Below are positions 35,806 through 45,970 of a stretch of 64,000 nt of DNA, one piece after another. This DNA is from Bacteroidales bacterium. Lineage in GTDB: Bacteria; Bacteroidota; Bacteroidia; Bacteroidales; GCA-2748055. The DNA is taken from NCBI GenBank assembly GCA_029210725.1, contig JARGFM010000003.1:122654-186653 (forward strand), written 5' to 3'. The notes beneath the pieces are model-generated. The model was not told the DNA's origin. It did not search any database and saw nothing but the letters and a program-made list of their open reading frames with translations. Position numbers and translations under genes: made by a program. Each line of letters begins with the position of its first letter. Within the stretch, counting starts at the first letter, position 1.

Positions 35806-38800
35806 CTAATAGCTGTTTTTTTGGTTAATTCGTTCCATATAATCCAGAAACTTTTTGAGCACCCTGTAATAGAGCATCATATACAGGAACAGGGTCATGA
35901 ACCAGATCACCATTACATTAACCCACAGGGTGGGTATGAAGGTCCCTGCTATCATTTTGCGGGGCGAATAGAAATGGGCTTTGATAAACCTGTGGGTCGG
36001 ATCCCGGTATATCGGATCTCTTACCTGGATCATATCACCTTTATGTTCAATAAAATAGTCAAAGGTCTTCTTATTGGTTACAAATTCTTCCAAATTCCTG
36101 TTGGCATGTTTCTGCTGAAGCTTTTGTAACTCATCCGGGTTGAAGGATCTGGTAATTTCCTCGAGCTTGTTACCGGCAGCTTTGTATATTTTTTTGTAAA
36201 AACTATTCAAAGCCTCCAGATATTCCCTGGTATAGGCCAGGATTTCTTCGTTGATGGTTTCAGGGCTAAGCTGTTCCACATATTTCATGGTAAATGCAGG
36301 GGTGTCCTCATAGTATTCATGCATGATCAGGCGTTCCTTCAGTTCATCATGAATTTCTATTCGGAGCGATTTCAGATTGTATGCGATTTTTTCTGCTGCC
36401 GCCGGATCATTAAGGTTCCTTTCAATGTATTTCAGTTTATTCAATAATTCCTTCAGGTGGAAATTATATTTAAGACCCGCCGTGCTTTTCAGTTTATCCC
36501 AGGCGTAGAATCTTTTCTGGTATTCGTTATTCATAAACTGGTAGGTGGCAAGTCCCTCATAGGCCCAACGGGCAGCAATGATCTCCCCGTAAAACGGGAT
36601 CCTTTTGGGTGAGGAGATCTGCGGGTTGAGGTTTTCATACTTAACAATAATTCCGCTGAGAATGATCTGGGGAATAACCAGGAAGGGGATGAGGATATAG
36701 ATCGTCACCACCGTTTTAAAGCTGTCGGAGATCAGAAGCCCCATCATATTGGCCATGGACCAGGAGGAGAAAAGTACCAGCCAGTATTCAAAATACATGC
36801 CCTGTATTCCTAACACGGTATTCCCGATCATTACAAAGGTAAAAGCCTGTATGGCCGATAAGAGAAATTGGACCATCACTTTGGAAAGCAGATAGCTGGA
36901 CCTGCTCAGGTTCAGAAAGGCCTCCCTCTTCAGGATCTTCCGGTCTTTGATTATCTCCTCCGCACTAACGGTAAGTCCCATAAAAATGGCCACGATCACC
37001 GACATAAAAATGTAGACGGGCAGGTTATCGTTATCCAGTAATCTGTATCGGGGATCGCCGGATACACCGGAATCGAAATAGCGTACGATAAAGGCAAGCA
37101 GAAAGGCCAGCAAGGGTGCTTCCAGGAAATTGATCACCAGGTACTGGGTATCGCTCAGCTTTTTCATAACATCCCGTTTGAAAAAGACACTAAACTGTTT
37201 CAATTTACCGGGTATACGGAAAGAGATATCCGGAAGGTCTTTTTTGGTGGCTTGCTTAAGTTTTACTTCTTTGTATTTCTCCCTGAAATGTTTGCTCCAT
37301 TCTTTCGGAGATATTTTCCGGGTATGGGTCAGATTCCCGAATTCATCCAGCACACTGGTTTCCACAATGTTGAAGACCTGTTCAGGATTAACGTTTCCGC
37401 AGGTAGGGCATTCGCTTTCGTTCCAGTCGGCAGCCTGAACCCTGGATTTAAAATACATGATAGAATCAACGGGATTTCCGTTGTAAATCAGGTATCCGCC
37501 AGTATCCAGTATCAACAGACGGTCAAACATTTTAAAGATGTCTGAGGAGGGCTGATGAATCACCACAAACACCAGCTTGCCTTTAAAGGTAAGTTCTTTG
37601 AGCAAGTCCAGAATGTTCTCGCTATCACGGCTCGATAGCCCGGAAGTAGGCTCGTCCAGAAATAGTACCGCCGGTTCCCGGATCAGTTCCAGTGCAATAT
37701 TGAGTCTTTTGCGCTGTCCGCCACTGATCTTTTTATTCAAAGGGGATCCTACCTGGAAATCCTTTATTTCGAAGAGACCCAGATTCACTAAAACCCGGTG
37801 AACGGTCTCCACCAGTTGCTCTTCTGTGTAATTGTCGAAACAGAGTTTGGCATTGTAATAGAGATTCTGATAGACAGAAAGCTCTTCAATAAGGAGGTCA
37901 TCCTGCGAAACAAAGCCAATGATCCCTTCTATACCTGGATCTCCGCTATGGATGTTTATGCCATTGATCAGCACCTCTCCTTCAGAGGGTATGGAGGTTC
38001 CGTTGAGCACCTGCAGCAGGGTGGATTTACCCGCGCCACTGGCCCCCATGATTCCTACCAGGCGTCCCGACTGCTCGCCAAAACTTAAATTGTGAAGGCC
38101 CACATCTCCCGACTTAAACCTGTAGGTGATGTTCCTGGCTTCAAAATTTATTCTGGATTTCACCATATCTCCGACAAAAGGAGATACAATATCGCTGTAG
38201 TAAACCGGTGCTATTTGCTGATTCCTGAGGGACGATCCTGCATTGAGCGGATAGGTCTTGTAGGGTTCCAGCAGCTGTCCGTTCATATACAACTCTGCCT
38301 GACCTGCATATTTTACAAAATAGAGATTCGAAGAGTTGATATGGATAAGATATATCTGGCCGATGAGATTTTCCCGGCAGATATGTTTGATCTGTTTTCC
38401 TGCTCCATGCTCCTGCCTGCCATCCACCACCAGGTACTCTGTTTTGTCATCCAGGTTTCCGTCTGATAGTACAAAATTCCGGATCAGCTCAAAATCTTCA
38501 TCGGGAATGTTGAAGGTATCCGAGACGGTGGAAATAAACTCCATTTCCTGGCTCGAGGCCCGCAGCTTGTCCGATTTGATAAATTCCAGCAGCTGGAACA
38601 ATACCACGATCTTCTGTGGCTGGGCCAGCGCCTCATTGATCACGGTACAGATCTTCAGTACCCGGACCGATCGCCTGGAAAGCAGCCTCTCTTTTTTGGT
38701 TACCTTGGCGTCCTCCTCCATCACCTGTCTGAAGTAGACGCTAAAAATGTCCAGATACACCGCAACCAGCTCCTGGTTGAGCTGCCTGACCAGGAAAGAC

Positions 38801-38892
38801 TCCACCATTTGCTTTCGTTCTGAGGCTTCACTCCCGGGCCTTGAAACAATGGCAAACAGTTGCATTAAAGCTTTCAGGATCTCTTCACTCAT
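35806..38892 (-). CDS. ABCG-type exporter with TerB-like and FHA-like N-terminal domains
   Basis: This 1,028-residue protein has a helical TerB-like region (about 1-145) and a strand-rich FHA-like region (about 150-240, with ELYMNGQLLEPYKTYPLNAGSSLR). The ABC ATPase domain has Walker A GASGAGKST at 283-291, signature ISGGQRKRLNIA, and Walker B LFLDEPTSGLSS. An ABC-2 membrane part follows, with a large soluble insertion of about 200 residues before the last helices. A CPTCG pair lies after the ATPase. The order ATPase-then-membrane is that of ABCG half-transporters. The substrate is unknown. Confidence 0.85.
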   Translation of the reverse strand: MSEEILKALMQLFAIVSRPGSEASERKQMVESFLVRQLNQELVAVYLDIFSVYFRQVMEEDAKVTKKERLLSRRSVRVLKICTVINEALAQPQKIVVLFQLLEFIKSDKLRASSQEMEFISTVSDTFNIPDEDFELIRNFVLSDGNLDDKTEYLVVDGRQEHGAGKQIKHICRENLIGQIYLIHINSSNLYFVKYAGQAELYMNGQLLEPYKTYPLNAGSSLRNQQIAPVYYSDIVSPFVGDMVKSRINFEARNITYRFKSGDVGLHNLSFGEQSGRLVGIMGASGAGKSTLLQVLNGTSIPSEGEVLINGINIHSGDPGIEGIIGFVSQDDLLIEELSVYQNLYYNAKLCFDNYTEEQLVETVHRVLVNLGLFEIKDFQVGSPLNKKISGGQRKRLNIALELIREPAVLFLDEPTSGLSSRDSENILDLLKELTFKGKLVFVVIHQPSSDIFKMFDRLLILDTGGYLIYNGNPVDSIMYFKSRVQAADWNESECPTCGNVNPEQVFNIVETSVLDEFGNLTHTRKISPKEWSKHFREKYKEVKLKQATKKDLPDISFRIPGKLKQFSVFFKRDVMKKLSDTQYLVINFLEAPLLAFLLAFIVRYFDSGVSGDPRYRLLDNDNLPVYIFMSVIVAIFMGLTVSAEEIIKDRKILKREAFLNLSRSSYLLSKVMVQFLLSAIQAFTFVMIGNTVLGIQGMYFEYWLVLFSSWSMANMMGLLISDSFKTVVTIYILIPFLVIPQIILSGIIVKYENLNPQISSPKRIPFYGEIIAARWAYEGLATYQFMNNEYQKRFYAWDKLKSTAGLKYNFHLKELLNKLKYIERNLNDPAAAEKIAYNLKSLRIEIHDELKERLIMHEYYEDTPAFTMKYVEQLSPETINEEILAYTREYLEALNSFYKKIYKAAGNKLEEITRSFNPDELQKLQQKHANRNLEEFVTNKKTFDYFIEHKGDMIQVRDPIYRDPTHRFIKAHFYSPRKMIAGTFIPTLWVNVMVIWFMTLFLYMMLYYRVLKKFLDYMERINQKNSY

Positions 38893-38955
38893 GGTGCAGG
38901 TATATTAAGCAGTCCTTTCGAATATACGAAATATCGAAAGCAGAAGTTGCCTAAA

Positions 38956-39522
38956 TTATAACCAGAGATAAATAATAAGGAAGGCCAGCGGAATCAGGAT
39001 CCCCACCATGGTGAGAATTCCTCCGCGCCCGGTGATGCCTTTTCTTCCCTTTAATAGCAACAGTCCCGATATGGAGATCAGGATCAGACCAAACGCATAA
39101 AGATCGGAAAACCAGGTCCAGAGTTTCTTTGGCTTGTTATAGTGCAGGTAATTGAGCTCACTGAAAACGGGACGGTTGCGGATTTTTGTAAGCTTTATTT
39201 CGCCCGACGGCAGATCCATAGTGATATGCCCTCCTGTCAGATAGATCATCAGATGATCCTGGTCCGGGAAATAGAACTGCTTGTAATTCTCCTTCTCCCC
39301 GGTCATCTCCAGAATCTCTTCGATGGTATTCCGGTCCACTTCGGATTTTTGGAGGATACCCGGATACTGGATGGTTCTGGCCAGGGTAATCAGGCCCGGG
39401 TCCCAGTGCCTGGCCGCATGATGATTTAAAGCGATACCGGAAATACCATATATAATGGTCATTCCAAAAAACAGGAATCCCAGTTCCCGGTGGATCCACC
39501 GGTTCCATTTTCGCCAGCCCAT
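38956..39522 (-). CDS. PepSY-associated transmembrane protein
   Basis: This 188-residue protein has an N-terminal WIHRELGFLFFGMTIIYGISGIALNHH helix with histidines. A soluble PepSY-like stretch (about 60-125) follows, then two more membrane helices at the C-terminus. PepSY-TM proteins are linked to iron and metal reduction or uptake in Gram-negative inner membranes. It lies five bases after the OB-like lipoprotein gene, and the two probably form one operon. Confidence 0.78.
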   Translation of the reverse strand: MGWRKWNRWIHRELGFLFFGMTIIYGISGIALNHHAARHWDPGLITLARTIQYPGILQKSEVDRNTIEEILEMTGEKENYKQFYFPDQDHLMIYLTGGHITMDLPSGEIKLTKIRNRPVFSELNYLHYNKPKKLWTWFSDLYAFGLILISISGLLLLKGRKGITGRGGILTMVGILIPLAFLIIYLWL

Positions 39523-39527
39523 GCCTG

Positions 39528-40001
39528 TTACAGCGCGACTTCTTTGAATTCCACGGCCTCTATATAATACTCTGCTTTTTCTGCGCTGCTGTGAGACTGC
39601 TCCTCGGCATGATGTTCCTTGGATTCATGGTCCTCCACGTGCTCTGCTGCCAATTCGGCATTCAGTATCCTGAAGGTCCCTTTAAAAGCGACCGTTGAAC
39701 CCTCCATCTCTATTTTAAATTCGTCAATCCCGCCCCCCGGAACAATTCTAATCTGGGTCTCTCCGTCTTCAGCCACGATGAAACACTTCTGACCACCATG
39801 CCTGCAAACATGAGTAACCATACCTGATACGGCTACCTCTTTATCCTGATAGTCAGCCGGAGCAGCCAGTAATTCTGTCAGGGTAGCAGAGATTATTTTC
39901 TCTGCTTGAACAGTTTCAGGAGTACTTGCCTCTTTTTTAGCACTCTGATTGCATGAACATGCGAGCAGAGCAATAACTATCAATAAAACGGGTCGTTGCA
40001 T
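39528..40001 (-). CDS. Lipoprotein with OB-like fold and His-rich tail
   Basis: The 157-residue lipoprotein has lipobox LACSC. The mature part has an OB-like strand pattern (KEVAVSGMVTHVCRHGGQKCFIVAEDGETQIRIVPG) with a conserved C-R-H-G-G-Q-K-C centre. A segment at about 120-140 is rich in His and Glu (HVEDHESKEHHAEEQSH) and could bind metal. Similar OB lipoproteins (DUF4920-like) are associated with metal or redox functions. Pairing with a PepSY-TM protein supports a metal-related envelope role (inference). Confidence 0.7.
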   Translation of the reverse strand: MQRPVLLIVIALLACSCNQSAKKEASTPETVQAEKIISATLTELLAAPADYQDKEVAVSGMVTHVCRHGGQKCFIVAEDGETQIRIVPGGGIDEFKIEMEGSTVAFKGTFRILNAELAAEHVEDHESKEHHAEEQSHSSAEKAEYYIEAVEFKEVAL

Positions 40002-40039
40002 ATGAAAAATTTTAGTTTGGACGGCTAAAATAAGAAATA

Positions 40040-40381
40040 TTATTGATTGAAGCTCTTCAGGCAGGGATCCAGTTCATCATAAATTTCAAAGACATGATGT
40101 AATTGCAATAATTTGAACAGTTCCATCACTTCGCTTTTTACATGGCAGATTTTAAACTGACCGTAATTGTTGTTTGCGGCTTTCATGGCTGAAAGAAAAA
40201 CCCCAAATCCTGTGCTATCTATAAAAGTGATGTTATGAAGATCAAATATCACTTTTGCTTTTGGTTTATTAAAGAATTGCAGTAAATGCTCTTTCACAGG
40301 CTCGGCGATCATGGCATTTAAACGCTGTGAATCTTTCAGGCTCACTACCAGAACATCCTCTGTTTTTTTAGTTTCCAGCAT
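40040..40381 (-). CDS. STAS-domain protein
   Basis: This 113-residue STAS protein has KVIFDLHNITFIDSTGFGVFLSA; Ser56 is the likely phosphorylation site. ATG 40381 overlaps the end of the Hpt gene by 14 bases; an in-frame ATG at 40396 is also possible. Overlap with an Hpt gene suggests that both belong to one phosphorelay or partner-switching output. No kinase is adjacent. Confidence 0.85.
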   Translation of the reverse strand: MLETKKTEDVLVVSLKDSQRLNAMIAEPVKEHLLQFFNKPKAKVIFDLHNITFIDSTGFGVFLSAMKAANNNYGQFKICHVKSEVMELFKLLQLHHVFEIYDELDPCLKSFNQ

Positions 40382-40724
40382 CAGCTTCCCCTTCATACAT
40401 GGCATCCAGCTCAGAAATCGCCAGATCACTCTGTTCCAGAAAATGGGTAATTAAACCCTCATAACGCTCCATTTCTATTTCGTCATGGGCAATTAGCTCC
40501 AGTTCTTTTAAAAGTTCTGCCACCTCCGTCATACCCATTACAGCCACGGAAGATTTTGCTTTATGTGCAACCTTTGAGAGGCCATTGTAATCTTTATTAG
40601 AAAGTAGATCAGGCATAATGCTCTTATACTCATCAATCTGCTCCCTGAAAAGGTCTATCATTTCCCTGATAAACTTCGAATCGCCGCCTGACATGGTTTT
40701 TAGATAATTCAAGTCTGTTATCAT
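40368..40724 (-). CDS. Histidine phosphotransfer (Hpt) domain protein
   Basis: This 118-residue, all-helical protein has the Hpt motif AHKAKSS with the phospho-accepting His54. Hpt proteins pass phosphoryl groups between response regulators. It stands apart from any histidine kinase or receiver gene in this window, so its partners are encoded elsewhere. The gene overlaps the STAS gene downstream. Confidence 0.88.
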   Translation of the reverse strand: MITDLNYLKTMSGGDSKFIREMIDLFREQIDEYKSIMPDLLSNKDYNGLSKVAHKAKSSVAVMGMTEVAELLKELELIAHDEIEMERYEGLITHFLEQSDLAISELDAMYEGEADAGN

Positions 40725-40820
40725 GATAGCCCTGTATAGGTTGAAAACTACTTTGGATCACTAAAAATATTTAATTTATTTTTAGAAATAAAACCTTTCT
40801 GAATATTTTGTCCGGAGGGA

Positions 40821-41864
40821 ATGAATATGAAAAGAAATTTGTTGTTTATTGTGGCCGCTTTATTTGCCTGCCAGCAGGTGTACGGTCAGCCATCTTTCGC
40901 AGATAAGAGACTGAGAGATAAATCTCTGAATGAGAGTATTTCCTATGTGCAACAAGGGGATTACGATCAGGCTGCGGCCAGCGTTTCGATCTGTCTCAGC
41001 CTGGATAGTACTTATGCACCGGCATGGCTGTTAAGGGCTCAGCTTTTAATTGAATGGGGGGTCCTGAAGGATGCCCGGACGGCTCTTGAAACCGCCCTTC
41101 ATTACGATCCCAACCTGGGGGAAGCCTACTTTTATCAGGGGTACCTCCTGTTTGGCACGGATACAACAGGCGAAGACCGAAGGTTTTTTGACATGGCCCT
41201 CAGTAAGGGATACCAGGTGCCGTGGGCCTATTATTTCAGGGCCTTAACCGAAATCAGAGACGGATCTGATGAGTTGGCCAGGGCAGACCTGGACCGGGCC
41301 ATTGAATTGAAGAGAGACTTTGCCCTGGCCTATCATGAGCGTGCCGGGATCCGGAGAAGGGCGGGAGATTACCAGGGATCACATTTCGACTATCAGCAGG
41401 CAATTGCCCATAAGAATGATTTTGCACTGGCATATAACAATATGGGGTCCGTGAAGATACTGATGGGCGATTACCAGGGGGCGATTGAGGATTATACCAC
41501 CGCACTTGAACTGGATCCCGGGCTTGCTATTGCTCTGAATAACAGGGGATATGCCCGTTTTTTTACAGAAGATAAGCAAGGCGCCCTGATGGATTTCAAT
41601 GCAGCCATTACCAACGGGCCCCGGATGACTGCAGCAAAGCTTAACAAGGCTTCACTAATGGCAGGGGAGAACCAGCCTGTCCCGGCTCTCCGCCTGCTGG
41701 ATGAGACCATTGCGGAGCTTCCCGGTGAGGCCCTGCTTTACCTGAACAGAGGTCTGATCAGGGAACTGACAGGTGACCTGAACGGTGCCTGCGAAGACTG
41801 GCACCGGGCCATTGAGCTCGGGGCTGAGGAAGCCAGGGAATTTATTAATGAATGTGGCCACTAA
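40821..41864 (+). CDS. Secreted TPR-repeat protein
   Basis: The 347-residue protein has a signal peptide ending near VYGQ and then about eight tetratricopeptide repeats covering the rest (for example DYDQAAASVSICLSLDS, DYQGAIEDYTTALELDPGLAIALNNRGYARF, LNGACEDWHRAIELGAEEA). It is probably periplasmic and acts as a scaffold. Its stop is one base before the start of the PorE-like gene, so the two proteins are likely made together and may interact. Confidence 0.88.
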   Translation: MNMKRNLLFIVAALFACQQVYGQPSFADKRLRDKSLNESISYVQQGDYDQAAASVSICLSLDSTYAPAWLLRAQLLIEWGVLKDARTALETALHYDPNLGEAYFYQGYLLFGTDTTGEDRRFFDMALSKGYQVPWAYYFRALTEIRDGSDELARADLDRAIELKRDFALAYHERAGIRRRAGDYQGSHFDYQQAIAHKNDFALAYNNMGSVKILMGDYQGAIEDYTTALELDPGLAIALNNRGYARFFTEDKQGALMDFNAAITNGPRMTAAKLNKASLMAGENQPVPALRLLDETIAELPGEALLYLNRGLIRELTGDLNGACEDWHRAIELGAEEAREFINECGH

Positions 41865-41865
41865 T

Positions 41866-43944
41866 ATGAGATCTTTTACATATACATGGTTGTTGACAGG
41901 GTTTTTCCTGATTGCTTCAACAGGGAATGCCTGGTCGCAGGAGGATGTGAAAATAAGCCGTAAATCATTCAAAACGGGAATTGAAACCGGGTTCAGGGAG
42001 GCCTGGGAAAGTGTGAAGGAGGGAAACCGGAATTTCAAAGAGGGACTGGGGACCTACCAGATGGCCCGGGACCATTATCTCTATGCACATCAGTACAATT
42101 CGGAGAACGCGGCGCTCAACTACAAACTAGGAGTTTGCTATCTCTTTACCGATAACAAGTACGAAGCGATCGATTACCTCCTGAAGGCCTATACCATCGA
42201 TCCCCGGGTAAGTGGAGATATTCACCGGATGCTTGGAATGGCTTATCAGCTTGTCCTGGAATTTGACAAGGCCATGGAACAGTATAATTTGTACAGCAGT
42301 CAGCTGGATGCGAAAGAAAAACAGGCCTATGCCAAAACACATATAAAGCGGCTCGATGAGTGCATGTATGGCAAGAGCCTGACCCGTGATCCTGTCCGGG
42401 TGATCATCCAGCCCCTGGGTGAAGAGGTAAATTCCAGTTACGATGATTATAATCCCCTGTTTGCCTTCAACGACACTGCTCTGCTGTTCACATCACGACG
42501 TCCCTATGGCAAGGCGAAACGAAACCCTATAGATAATAAGTTCAATGAAGATATCTACAGGTCTTCTCTCGTTGATGGTGTGTTCCAGGAGAGTGTCCGG
42601 CTGGATAAGCCCTTTAATTCGGATAACAATGATGCGGTCGTGAGTGTGACCGCCGACGGGAACTCGCTGCTTCTTTACCGGGGAGCCGTCCAGGGTGGTG
42701 CTATCCAGATGTCCTCCTTTAAATCCGGTAAAGGTAAGTGGACACGTCCCAAAGGTCTTTCCGGCAGGCTCACAAGCAAAGATGGCGAAACCTCGGCATG
42801 CATTTCGCCCGATGGGAAGGAATTCTATTATATTTCCAGAAACAGCCAGCTCACCCTGGGAGGAAAAGATATACTATTTTCCAGGATGAACAGCAAAGGG
42901 AAATGGGAAAAACCCCGGAACCTCGGTCCGGCCATCAATACACCTTATGATGAGGAAGGGGTATTTATTTCGCCCGATAACAACTACCTCTATTTTGCTT
43001 CAGAAGGACACAACAGCATGGGCGGGTTTGATATATTCCGCTCAGAGAGAAGGGAAACCGGTGGCTGGTCAGATCCTGTGAATCTGGGATATCCAATCAA
43101 TACTCCGGACGATGAGCTCTTCTATATAACGGATCGAACCGGAAGTCATGGCTATTATTCGGCCATCAGGGAGGGTGGCTCAGGTGCCAGTGATATTTGT
43201 AAGGTGGTCTTCCTCGGATCTGAAAAGGAGTTGCTTATGCTTACGGAGGACCGGCTTGTGGCAGGTCCCGGTCCGGAGCGGACCGGCTTCCTGACCATGC
43301 CCCAACGGAAGGATCTGGATACTACGCTGGTCCTCTACGGGGTGGTGGCTGATACCACCGATGGGGTAGAGCCTATCGTGGCCAAAATGGCATTTTTCGA
43401 TCCGGCAACGGGAGAGAGGAATGCTTTTGTGATATCGGATAAAACGGGTTCCTATACAGTAAACCTGCCCGAGCCCAAAGCTTATGCGGTGGAGATAAAT
43501 GCCTCCGGCTACCTGTATTTTCTGGATATTCTTGATTATTCAAGAGCGACGGGCGATGTAAAACTGCACCAGGATTTCTTCCTCAGCAGAGTGGAGGTGG
43601 GTGTCAAGGTGGTCCTTGAAAACATCTACTTTGAAACGGGTAAGGCCATCCTGAGACCAGAGTCTTACGATGCACTGAACCAGGTGCTCCGGTTCCTTCA
43701 GAATAATCCATCCCTGAAGCTGGAGATTTCGGGACACACGGATAACACCGGCTCCCTGAGGATCAACCAGAAGTTATCCAAAGAACGGGCCGGGGCAGTG
43801 GTCAGTTACCTGGTCCGGAACGGAATCCCGGAGGAGATGCTTGTATCTCAGGGATATGCTGATACACAGCCGGTTGCCGGGAACAACACTCCACAGGGAA
43901 GAGAACAGAACAGGCGGGTCGAATTCAAGGTACTTTCCAAGTAG
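41866..43944 (+). CDS. PorE-like TPR/PD40-propeller/OmpA-domain protein
   Basis: This 692-residue protein has a signal peptide (ending NAWSQ) and TPR helices at about 60-150. PD40-type propeller blades follow at about 200-430 ([46 protein letters not shown]). A carboxypeptidase-like beta sandwich lies at about 480-580, and a C-terminal OmpA peptidoglycan-binding domain ([25 protein letters not shown]) completes it. That order is the one described for PorE of the type 9 secretion machinery. ATG 41866 directly follows the TPR gene stop. Confidence 0.85.
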   Translation: MRSFTYTWLLTGFFLIASTGNAWSQEDVKISRKSFKTGIETGFREAWESVKEGNRNFKEGLGTYQMARDHYLYAHQYNSENAALNYKLGVCYLFTDNKYEAIDYLLKAYTIDPRVSGDIHRMLGMAYQLVLEFDKAMEQYNLYSSQLDAKEKQAYAKTHIKRLDECMYGKSLTRDPVRVIIQPLGEEVNSSYDDYNPLFAFNDTALLFTSRRPYGKAKRNPIDNKFNEDIYRSSLVDGVFQESVRLDKPFNSDNNDAVVSVTADGNSLLLYRGAVQGGAIQMSSFKSGKGKWTRPKGLSGRLTSKDGETSACISPDGKEFYYISRNSQLTLGGKDILFSRMNSKGKWEKPRNLGPAINTPYDEEGVFISPDNNYLYFASEGHNSMGGFDIFRSERRETGGWSDPVNLGYPINTPDDELFYITDRTGSHGYYSAIREGGSGASDICKVVFLGSEKELLMLTEDRLVAGPGPERTGFLTMPQRKDLDTTLVLYGVVADTTDGVEPIVAKMAFFDPATGERNAFVISDKTGSYTVNLPEPKAYAVEINASGYLYFLDILDYSRATGDVKLHQDFFLSRVEVGVKVVLENIYFETGKAILRPESYDALNQVLRFLQNNPSLKLEISGHTDNTGSLRINQKLSKERAGAVVSYLVRNGIPEEMLVSQGYADTQPVAGNNTPQGREQNRRVEFKVLSK

Positions 43945-43983
43945 TTCCTGTTGTTTAACAATTTCTTTCCTGTGGGAAAGTAT

Positions 43984-43991
43984 TACTTTTG
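43984..43991 (+). promoter_or_regulatory. Possible -7 box immediately upstream of gcvT
   Basis: TACTTTTG fits TAnnTTTG and ends only five bases before the gcvT ATG, so a transcript from it would have almost no leader. A TTTC at 43962-43965 is a poor -33 partner (18-base gap). Read-through from the PorE-like gene is the alternative. Confidence 0.3.
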
Positions 43992-43996
43992 TCCCT

Positions 43997-45091
43997 ATGA
44001 AACAGACACAATTTTATAAGTATCATTTGTTGCTTGGAGCAAAGATGGTTCCCTTTGCCGGTTTCCAGATGCCGGTGGAATATACCGGGGTAAGTCAGGA
44101 GCATATCAATGTGAGGAAGAACGTGGGGATCTTTGATGTGTCTCATATGGGAGAAATCTGGATAAAGGGTCCGGAAGCTTACGAACTGGTGCAGAGACTG
44201 AGCTCCAATGATGTAGCCCTGCTTGAACCGGGGAGGATTCAGTACAGCTGTTTCCCGAATAAGCGGGGGGGTATCGTGGATGATCTGCTGGTCTATAAGT
44301 ACGAGGATGAAAAGTTCCTCCTGGTGGTGAATGCTTCCAACGTGGAAAAGGACTATCAATGGATCCTGGAGCAAAATACCAGGGGAGCCATGGTGGAGAA
44401 TGCCTCTGACCAGATTTCACAACTGGCAGTTCAGGGGCCATGGGCTGCTGAACTGCTTCAGAAGTTGACCGGGACGGACCTGTCGAAGGTCCCTTATTAC
44501 CATTTCGTCACCGGTGAACTGGCCGGGGTTCAGGAGGTGATTATCAGCCATACCGGTTATACAGGCGCGGGTGGCTTTGAACTTTATATGCCTGATAAGG
44601 ATGCTGCTCAGGTCTGGGAACAACTATTCGAAACTGGGAAGGAGATGAATGTGCAGCCAGCCGGTCTGGCAGCCAGGGATACCCTGAGGCTGGAGATGGG
44701 ATTCTGTCTCTACGGAAATGACATCAATGACACAACTTCCCCGCTGGAGGCTGGTTTGGGCTGGATTACCAAATTCAGTGAAGGGAACAATTTTATACAC
44801 CGTCCTGAGCTTGAGCAACAGAAAGCTGAGGGAGTCCGCAGGCAACTGGTAGGTTTCGAGCTTCTGGAAAGGGGAATCCCCAGGCAGCATTATCCCGTAT
44901 TTGACAGTGAAGGCCGGACTATCGGAGAGGTTACTTCAGGAACCATGTCCCCGATGCTGAAGAAAGGAATTGGAATGGCTTATGTGGAAATTGGTCATGC
45001 AAAGAAGGATAGTGAGATCCGAATAGGTGTCCGGAACAAGCAGCTTGCGGCCAGAGTGGTCAAACCTCCCTTTTACAGGCCGGAAGTATAG
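43997..45091 (+). CDS. gcvT: Glycine cleavage system T protein (aminomethyltransferase)
   Basis: This 364-residue protein has [64 protein letters not shown] and the C-terminal [22 protein letters not shown], all GcvT landmarks. It transfers the methylene unit from lipoylated H protein to tetrahydrofolate. The other cleavage-system genes are not in the window. ATG 43997 is the family start; the open frame upstream overlaps the PorE-like gene in another frame. Confidence 0.96.
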   Translation: MKQTQFYKYHLLLGAKMVPFAGFQMPVEYTGVSQEHINVRKNVGIFDVSHMGEIWIKGPEAYELVQRLSSNDVALLEPGRIQYSCFPNKRGGIVDDLLVYKYEDEKFLLVVNASNVEKDYQWILEQNTRGAMVENASDQISQLAVQGPWAAELLQKLTGTDLSKVPYYHFVTGELAGVQEVIISHTGYTGAGGFELYMPDKDAAQVWEQLFETGKEMNVQPAGLAARDTLRLEMGFCLYGNDINDTTSPLEAGLGWITKFSEGNNFIHRPELEQQKAEGVRRQLVGFELLERGIPRQHYPVFDSEGRTIGEVTSGTMSPMLKKGIGMAYVEIGHAKKDSEIRIGVRNKQLAARVVKPPFYRPEV

Positions 45092-45101
45092 TTTGCTGGA
45101 T

Positions 45102-45818
45102 ATGGAAAAACGCAAAATAGAGGTCTGTTATTCACCTGCACTCTTTCCCTATTATGAAAATGTGGATGCTGTGGTGGTAGTAACGGATATCCTGAGGGCC
45201 AGTTCGGCCATTGTGACTGCGTTTATGAATGGAGTGGAACGGATCATTCCCGTGGGAACCCTCCAGGAGGCCAGGGCCTATAAAGAGAGGGGATTCATGG
45301 TCGCGGCAGAACGGGATGGCATTGTCCGGGATTTTGCGGATTTTGGAAATTCCCCTTACAATTTTTCTCCCGGGCGTGTAAAAGGGAAGCAAATTGTCTA
45401 CAGCACCACCAACGGTACCAATGCCATCCATCTGGCTTCCAGCGGGAGCCAGGTGCTTATCGGAGCCTATCTCAATATTTCGGCCCTTGCCGCTCATATC
45501 CGGAGAACGGGAAGAGATCTCCTGGTTCTTTGTGCCGGATGGAAAAACAAGTTTAACCTGGAAGACACCCTGTTCGCAGGGGCCCTTTCAGGGCTGGTGC
45601 TGAAGGACGAGCGGTTTTATACGATTTGTGATGCCACCCTGGGGGCCATGGACCTCTATGAGGCTGCTCAGGGAGATATGATGGGGTATATCGAGAAGGT
45701 GGCACAGCGTCACCGCTTAAAGAAGAATAATCTGGACGATGTCATCGGATACTGCCATGATGAGGATCTGACAGATCTGATCCCGGCACTGAAGGGGGAT
45801 CATCTGATCGCACTTTGA
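45102..45818 (+). CDS. comB: 2-phosphosulfolactate phosphatase (ComB) family protein
   Basis: This 238-residue protein matches ComB with VVVTDILRASSAIVTAF, NSPYNFSPGRVKGKQIVYSTTNGTNAI and AGWKNKFNLEDTLFAGAL. ComB hydrolyses phosphosulfolactate to sulfolactate in coenzyme M synthesis or sulfonate metabolism. No other sulfonate gene is nearby, so the physiological substrate is uncertain here. It starts 10 bases after gcvT. Confidence 0.88.
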   Translation: MEKRKIEVCYSPALFPYYENVDAVVVVTDILRASSAIVTAFMNGVERIIPVGTLQEARAYKERGFMVAAERDGIVRDFADFGNSPYNFSPGRVKGKQIVYSTTNGTNAIHLASSGSQVLIGAYLNISALAAHIRRTGRDLLVLCAGWKNKFNLEDTLFAGALSGLVLKDERFYTICDATLGAMDLYEAAQGDMMGYIEKVAQRHRLKKNNLDDVIGYCHDEDLTDLIPALKGDHLIAL

Positions 45819-45970
45819 AATATCAAGTAAAAACGAATAAATAACTATAGATTGAAAGTTATTCACAATGTTTGGTGGAAATTTTAATTACATGTACTTT
45901 TATTGTTATCCAAATAACAACTGTTTTCTACGCTTAATTCTGTAACTTTTACATTCTAACTCCTATCATT

